Shown here one piece after another: positions 60,202-64,000 of a stretch of 64,000 nucleotides of DNA. A model generated the notes under the pieces. The model was given only the letters and a program-made list of their open reading frames with translations, made no database searches and was not told the DNA's origin. Each line of letters starts with the position of its first letter. Positions within the stretch are counted from its first letter, which is position 1. The stretch spans positions 68,663 through 132,662 of the forward strand of contig JAXMAR010000018.1 of NCBI GenBank assembly GCA_046350295.1, given 5' to 3'. The position numbers were made by a program, and so were the translations under genes. This DNA comes from JAXMAR01 sp046350295. Its GTDB lineage: Bacteria > Planctomycetota > Planctomycetia > Gemmatales > Gemmataceae.

Positions 60202-60483
60202 ATGAAAGGAACCTACTCGACGCCGAAAGACATCGCTATCTTCGCCCGCCTCCTCCAGGGCGGCGGAGCGAACATGCGTCCCTCTCTCGCGCGCCACGTT
60301 CTGTCGTTGGGATTTTCGGACGAAGAACAGCGGCGCATGAGCGACTTGGCCGCACGAAATCAGGAGGGCGTCCTTTCCGCCGAGGAACGCGACGAACTGT
60401 TTGGTTTCGTCCGCGCCGGACACTTGCTGGCGGCGCTCCAATCCAGAGCAAGGCGCACGCTCGCCAAGAAAAAGGTCTCCTGA
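60202..60483 (+). CDS. Small unknown protein preceding the HNH nuclease
   Basis: A 93-residue helical protein (KDIAIFARLLQGGGANMRPS, ARHVLSLGFSDEEQRRMSDL) with a basic tail (RARRTLAKKKVS). It has a good ribosome site (AAGGAG). Its stop codon overlaps the presumed start of the HNH gene. The layout suggests that the two act together, perhaps with this protein as an accessory or inhibitor of the nuclease. No family is recognised. Confidence 0.75.
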   Translation: MKGTYSTPKDIAIFARLLQGGGANMRPSLARHVLSLGFSDEEQRRMSDLAARNQEGVLSAEERDELFGFVRAGHLLAALQSRARRTLAKKKVS

Positions 60484-60899
60484 CGCCAGACGATGAACAA
60501 GCGCCTCGCCCAGATTGTCCGCACCGTGCGGGTAATCGATGTGAGTACTGCCGCCTTCCCAAGTGGGCGTATCCGACACAGGCGTTCCCCATCGATCACA
60601 TCGTTGCCAAGCAGCACCTTGGCCCGACTGCTCTGTCGAACCTTGCTTTCTCCTGTCTCCACTGCAACAGCCACAAGGGCTCCAACATCGGGGGCATTGA
60701 TCCGAAAACGAAGAAGCGAGCGCCACTTTTTCATCCTCGGCGCAACAAATGGGAACGCCATTTCCGCTGGGACGGCTCGGTTCTCCTCGGGCGAACTGCC
60801 GTCGGTCGCACAACCATCGTCGTCCTCGCGCTCAATCATCCCGACATGGTCGCCGTGCGACAAGAACTCATCGAAGAAGGCCGGTTTCCCGGAGGCTGA
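60480..60899 (+). CDS. HNH endonuclease
   Basis: A nuclease with a clear HNH/beta-beta-alpha-metal domain: RCEYCRLPKWAYPTQAFPID (first CxxC and His), HIVAKQHLGPTALSNLAFSC, and CLHCNSHKGSNIGGID (second CxxC and catalytic His). No ATG, GTG or TTG lies in the right place. The frame opens upstream of 60480, and a CTG overlapping the previous stop (CTGA, 60480-60483) is the best candidate for a coupled start, giving about 139 residues. If that is wrong, the true start is unclear. It could be a homing, restriction or repair-type nuclease, and no restriction partner is adjacent. A terminator follows at 60987-61043. Confidence 0.82.
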   Translation: MTPDDEQAPRPDCPHRAGNRCEYCRLPKWAYPTQAFPIDHIVAKQHLGPTALSNLAFSCLHCNSHKGSNIGGIDPKTKKRAPLFHPRRNKWERHFRWDGSVLLGRTAVGRTTIVVLALNHPDMVAVRQELIEEGRFPGG

Positions 60900-60986
60900 G
60901 AACAATAGGCGAGGGACACAGCCACGAAAAATGAGAAACCAGATTTCGCTTTGAGCCGGCGCGGGGAGCCGGTAGGATGAATTGCA

Positions 60987-61043
60987 CGGACCGACTTGGT
61001 CGCAAAGTTGGCAGCGTCTTTGCGGCTGGGCGGTCCGTTTTTT
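60987..61043 (+). terminator. Hairpin terminator after the HNH gene
   Basis: Outer arms CGGACCG (60987-60993) and CGGTCCG (61031-61037) and an inner CGCAAAG/CTTTGCG pair form a branched stem, followed by six T. It stops transcription of the HNH gene. It also lies right after the stop of the opposing esterase gene. Confidence 0.8.
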
Positions 61044-63106
61044 CATTTCCCCTTCACTTGCCAATGCTCATCGAAAAAGCCCGCGTCCGCGATGCCGCCC
61101 GGAAATTGCGACGTCGCCGGCCGTGACACGTCGATCACGGCCCAGTCGGGGAGCTTCGGGACCTGCCGCGCGTTGTTGAGATAGTCGTACTCGCGGAAGG
61201 TGAAGCCGCTGTTGAGAACGACGTACTTGCTCGGGTTGAGCGGGTTGGGGGCGATCAGGATGAGGGCGTGATGGTCGCCGGCGTACTTCCCGCCGGCGAC
61301 CCGGATGGTTTCGTTCCAGGCGATCGGCACCTTGCCGGCGATTCGCGCCAGGACCTTGTTGCTAGTCGGGTCGCCCCAGAGGACGAGGTTGCTGGAGGCG
61401 ATGTCGGCGTCGGTCACGTCCACATCGTCCTTGGGCTTCAATTCGCCGCGGAACTGCTTGCGCCAGTGCGTGAGCGCGTGGCTCATTTCGCCGTCGACCC
61501 AGCGGCCGACCTGTTCATTCACCGATTTGCCGGTGGGGCGAACCATGAGGAAGCGGTCCATGAAGGCGTCATCGATGGGACCCTGAAGGCCGGGACGTTT
61601 GCGGACTTCCTTTTCGAGGGTGGCCTGCTCGACCGTGCTCCAGCGCGGGCCGCTGCGGACGAGGTGGACGGTCCAGGAGCGGTCGGAAAGAGGGGCGGCG
61701 GTCTTCAGGGCGTCGCCGTCGATCTCGATGAAGACGGGGGCGGCGTTGTCGAGCGGGCAATAGCCCGGCGGCATGTCGAGCGTGAGGGCCGTGACGTTGC
61801 TCGTCTTGACGCGGATGACCTGGGGCGCCGTGACCCGTGGGGCTGAGGCGGCAGGCGCTTCGAGGATCTCGGCCAGGACGCGGGCCTCTTTCCAGTGTTC
61901 CCCCATGCCTTCGACGCGGACCCAGTGCATCGACGGATAGCGCAGGGTGTAGGTGACGAGATGCACTTTGCGTGGCATGCGTTCACGGCCCTTGCCGGCG
62001 ATCAAGCCAATACGGCGGTCGATCTCAAGCTTCGCGGCCGGGTGGTAGCCGTGGCCGGTCTTGGGACCGATGATGTGGACGAGGCGCATGCCTTCGTCGG
62101 CAAGCGCCTTGTCCATCACGTCGGCGGCTTGCTTCTGGCTGTCGATCTCGCCGCTGTAGGCGACGGTCGGGCAGTGATAGAGGTTGAGGGCCCAGCGGTT
62201 GCAGTCGTACCAGTTCCACAGCTTCTCCTCGTACCAGGCCGGCTTGAGCGTTTCCTTCTGATATTCCCTGAGGAACGCCGGCGTTTCCGAGAAGCCGGCG
62301 CCGGGAGCGGCGGCGGCCCAGCGGTCGGCGTAGTGGACGGCGAAGTTCCAGCACGCCGCGCCCCCCATCGAGAAGCCGCGGACGACGATGCGGTCCTCGT
62401 CGATCGGGTAGTCGCGCCTGGCGTGCTCGATCGCTTCCAGCGTGTCGATCTCGCCGGCGAAATGGTTGGCGTTGCAGTAGCGGCCATAAGGGTGGAGGAC
62501 GAAGGTGTCCGGCGGCGTGAACTGGCCCGGCGATTTCTGCCGGCCGTCGATGAAGCTCAGTTCCGTGAGAACCTCGCCGCGGCCATGGAACCAGAGATCG
62601 AGACGATGCTTGACGGCCGAGCCGGAGCGAAAGGAGGCGGGCACGACGAGACCATAGGGCTGGACGGAGCCATCGATCTTGGAAACGTAGCCGCGGACAA
62701 CGAGACCGGTGGCCTGCGTCCAGGGGGTCTTGCCCGCCTTGAGATCGGCGGCGCGCTGCATGCCCTGAGCGAGCAGTTTGCGGGCAACGGCGAACTCGCC
62801 CTTGTTGTAAAACTCGTTGTACTTGAGGGCGTAATGGACGGCGTTGAAGTAGATCTCCACATCGGGAAGATAGCGCAACAACACGCCCTTCCCTTTGGCG
62901 GCGCCGGCGCTCCGCAGCGTCTGAATCTCCTTTGCCAACGCCTTCAGGCCCGTCTCCAACTCCGTCCGCTCCTCGTCCGGCACGGCGATGCCCGGCGCCG
63001 GCACGGGCCGGACCTTTTCGGGGATGTTGTCGGCCGGACCATCGGCATGAGCGGCGGACGCGGCGAGGAGAAGAATGACGAACGGGGTCATCCGGCGAGG
63101 CATCAT
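61043..63106 (-). CDS. Large secreted esterase/prolyl-oligopeptidase-like hydrolase
   Basis: A 687-residue protein with a signal peptide (TPFVILLLAASAAHADG). A helical N-terminal region is followed by an alpha/beta-hydrolase domain: LDLWFHGRGEVLTELSFID (oxyanion), RIVVRGFSMGGAACWNFAVH (nucleophile Ser), then YSGEIDSQKQAADVM and GPKTGHGYHP (acid and His). A beta-rich C-terminal part (VTALTLDMPPGYCPLDNAAP) with WGDPTSNKVLARIAGKVPIA resembles a lectin- or receptor-like add-on seen in planctomycete S9-type hydrolases. Likely substrates are extracellular esters or peptides. GGAGACCC supports the ATG. Confidence 0.85.
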   Translation of the reverse strand: MMPRRMTPFVILLLAASAAHADGPADNIPEKVRPVPAPGIAVPDEERTELETGLKALAKEIQTLRSAGAAKGKGVLLRYLPDVEIYFNAVHYALKYNEFYNKGEFAVARKLLAQGMQRAADLKAGKTPWTQATGLVVRGYVSKIDGSVQPYGLVVPASFRSGSAVKHRLDLWFHGRGEVLTELSFIDGRQKSPGQFTPPDTFVLHPYGRYCNANHFAGEIDTLEAIEHARRDYPIDEDRIVVRGFSMGGAACWNFAVHYADRWAAAAPGAGFSETPAFLREYQKETLKPAWYEEKLWNWYDCNRWALNLYHCPTVAYSGEIDSQKQAADVMDKALADEGMRLVHIIGPKTGHGYHPAAKLEIDRRIGLIAGKGRERMPRKVHLVTYTLRYPSMHWVRVEGMGEHWKEARVLAEILEAPAASAPRVTAPQVIRVKTSNVTALTLDMPPGYCPLDNAAPVFIEIDGDALKTAAPLSDRSWTVHLVRSGPRWSTVEQATLEKEVRKRPGLQGPIDDAFMDRFLMVRPTGKSVNEQVGRWVDGEMSHALTHWRKQFRGELKPKDDVDVTDADIASSNLVLWGDPTSNKVLARIAGKVPIAWNETIRVAGGKYAGDHHALILIAPNPLNPSKYVVLNSGFTFREYDYLNNARQVPKLPDWAVIDVSRPATSQFPGGIADAGFFDEHWQVKGK

Positions 63107-63423
63107 CGGGTCTCCGAAAAAGGAACGCGAAAATCAAAGCGCCGCGGATCAACACGGCGGATTCAGGCAAGGACGGCCCGATCCGCGTTCATCCGTGTCG
63201 ATCCGCGGCGAAACAAGTCCGACTCCATCTCTGCTCAAAACTTAAGGGGTGAGCGCCGCGGCGGCAATCGGATTTGCCGGAAAGACCGGTGGCGCGGCTT
63301 GCGCGGATGGCGCAGCCCTTTCCGGCAAGGCGGCGCTGGAGCGGCGGCGAAGGCCGGTTCGGCGGCGAACTAGCGGCGGCTTCCGGACGATGAAGAGTCC
63401 ATCGAGCAAAGGCAGGGAAGCCC
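63107..63423. other. Intergenic region with two inverted repeats
   Basis: A near-perfect 18-bp inverted repeat (63140-63157 with 63193-63210, containing GCCGCGGATC and GATCCGCGGC) lies just upstream of the esterase start. The inner CCGCGTTCATCCGTGT looks like a dispersed repeat. A second inverted repeat is TTGCCGGAAAG (63274-63284) with CTTTCCGGCAA (63318-63328). No gene is seen, and open frames here lack start signals. Confidence 0.6.
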
Positions 63424-63738
63424 ATGGCCGTGTTCTATCTGCTGCCGCCCAGGCGCGTCGTCGGGCAGCAATTTCACTCGTTGCTGACCTCCGTGTTCCC
63501 GGGCCTTTCCTGGCCGGAACGCGGCTGGCCGGACTGGGCCGAGGCCCTGAGCGCGACGGCCACACATCAGCCAGACGTCTTTGTCGTCTATCAGGAAGAT
63601 TTGCCGGCGGACGCTAATCCGGCAACGGTTCTGATGCGCGACTTCGGGGCCGAAAGCGATGATGAGGTGGTGGAGGTGAAGCGCGGAGCCGATGGGCGCC
63701 TTGGCGAAGCGGGGCGTTGGCGCATGCCGCGGCTGTAA
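63424..63738 (+). CDS. Small unknown protein
   Basis: A 104-residue protein (MAVFYLLPPRRVVGQQFHSL, then VFPGLSWPERGWPDWAEALS and VFVVYQEDLPADANPATVLM), ending in a charged tail. It has no signal peptide or membrane helix. GGCAGGGAA serves as ribosome site. No family is recognised. Confidence 0.65.
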   Translation: MAVFYLLPPRRVVGQQFHSLLTSVFPGLSWPERGWPDWAEALSATATHQPDVFVVYQEDLPADANPATVLMRDFGAESDDEVVEVKRGADGRLGEAGRWRMPRL

Positions 63739-63759
63739 GGACGCCTCCTTGGCAGGGAC

Positions 63760-63794
63760 AAAAAAAGTCCGGCCCCTTGGGAAGAGGTCGGACT
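63760..63794 (-). terminator. Hairpin terminator of the TIGR03067 gene
   Basis: Read on the minus strand, AGTCCGACC (63794-63786) pairs with GGCCGGACT (63774-63766) through one wobble pair and is followed by seven T (63766-63760). It lies 23 bases after the stop of the minus-strand gene at 63817 and also close behind the plus-strand gene ending at 63738. Confidence 0.8.
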
Positions 63795-63816
63795 CTTCGT
63801 TTCCCCGACAATCCAA

Positions 63817-64000
63817 TCACTTCTTTTTTTCGCGCTGGATAACGGCCGCAAACTGTCCCTCCTTGGACACGAAACTGGTGGGGCGTTCTTTGCCTTTGAG
63901 GTCGAAGCAGACCTTCATGGTCTTTCCTTTGAGCTCATAGATGCCGACCATGTCGCTGCCCTTGCCCTCGCCTTCGGTGACCTTCGCGTCGACCTGGCCG
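63817..64000 (-). CDS. C-terminal part of a TIGR03067-domain protein (partial)
   Basis: The window ends inside this gene, and 61 codons including the stop are visible. The reading AKVTEGEGKGSDMVGIYELK, then KTMKVCFDLKGKERPTSFVS and GQFAAVIQREKKK matches the end of the TIGR03067 domain, a planctomycete lipocalin-like module in secreted or regulatory proteins. The N-terminus and any signal peptide lie beyond the window. Confidence 0.8.
   Translation of the reverse strand, partial: GQVDAKVTEGEGKGSDMVGIYELKGKTMKVCFDLKGKERPTSFVSKEGQFAAVIQREKKK

Overview
The window looks like chromosomal DNA of a planctomycete, most likely a Gemmataceae-type bacterium. The base composition is GC-rich throughout. 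Several families are typical of that group: a BBP7-type cysteine-rich outer-membrane barrel, DUF1080 secreted proteins, a DUF1559 protein, a TIGR03067 domain, DUF3175, very large surface proteins carrying an N-terminal LEDR motif, an ECF sigma factor with a soluble zinc anti-sigma candidate, and a scattered dcw gene (rsmH) outside any division cluster. Taxonomy is inferred from gene content only.

Layout. 0-2 kb: a tiny membrane ORF, a cysteine desulfurase broken by three 1-base losses, an A-type Fe-S carrier and tRNA-Val(TAC). 1.9-4.8 kb: a small degraded integrative element in the 3' end of that tRNA, bounded by a perfect 42-bp direct repeat. It holds a truncated integrase, an IS3 remnant, a frameshifted ORF and a coupled small-protein/XRE-regulator pair. 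4.9-7.1 kb: a REC-GGDEF diguanylate cyclase and rsmH. 7.4-12.2 kb: an SdrD-B/DUF11/DUF4214 surface protein and the BBP7 barrel. 12.3-19.3 kb: a Tad/Flp pilus locus (tadZ-A-B-C-E and a TadG-like gene). 17.5-20.9 kb is riddled with frameshifts across the TadE/TadG-like genes and a Hanks-type kinase. 21-29 kb: small secreted and zinc-ribbon proteins, a PPC-like secreted protein, a VOC protein between two palindromic repeats, and dnaE. 29-33 kb: a ParDE-like toxin-antitoxin pair, then a membrane hydrolase, an ECF sigma factor and a ZAS protein. 33-40 kb: a 2336-residue repeat-built surface protein. 40-48 kb: RNase D, SDR, DUF3175, Ada, small ORFs, a DUF1559-like gene, an SIS/UPF0309 operon and secreted YbjN-like proteins. 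49-57 kb: secreted hydrolases (ceramidase-like, DUF1080, PHB-depolymerase-like), a VapBC-type pair, a possible immunity-like protein and a large WD40 protein. 57-60 kb: a three-gene nucleotide-sugar operon. 60-64 kb: a small ORF coupled to an HNH nuclease, a large secreted esterase and the 3' part of a TIGR03067 gene.

How the parts fit together. The dominant theme is the cell surface: pilus assembly, outer-membrane and adhesin-like proteins, glycan precursor synthesis and many secreted hydrolases. c-di-GMP, ECF-sigma and Ser/Thr-kinase signalling genes lie close by. Palindromic intergenic repeats of several unrelated families sit at gene ends. Two arrays of one family contain the stop codons of both convergent genes that meet there.

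The most notable observations are: the tRNA-Val element with putative integrase arm-site repeats kept on both sides; a hydrolase whose two halves are split by a block of membrane helices and which is translationally coupled to an ECF sigma factor; the repeat architecture of the giant surface protein; and the sharply localised frameshift zone at 17.5-20.9 kb, which is either an assembly defect or a decaying locus.
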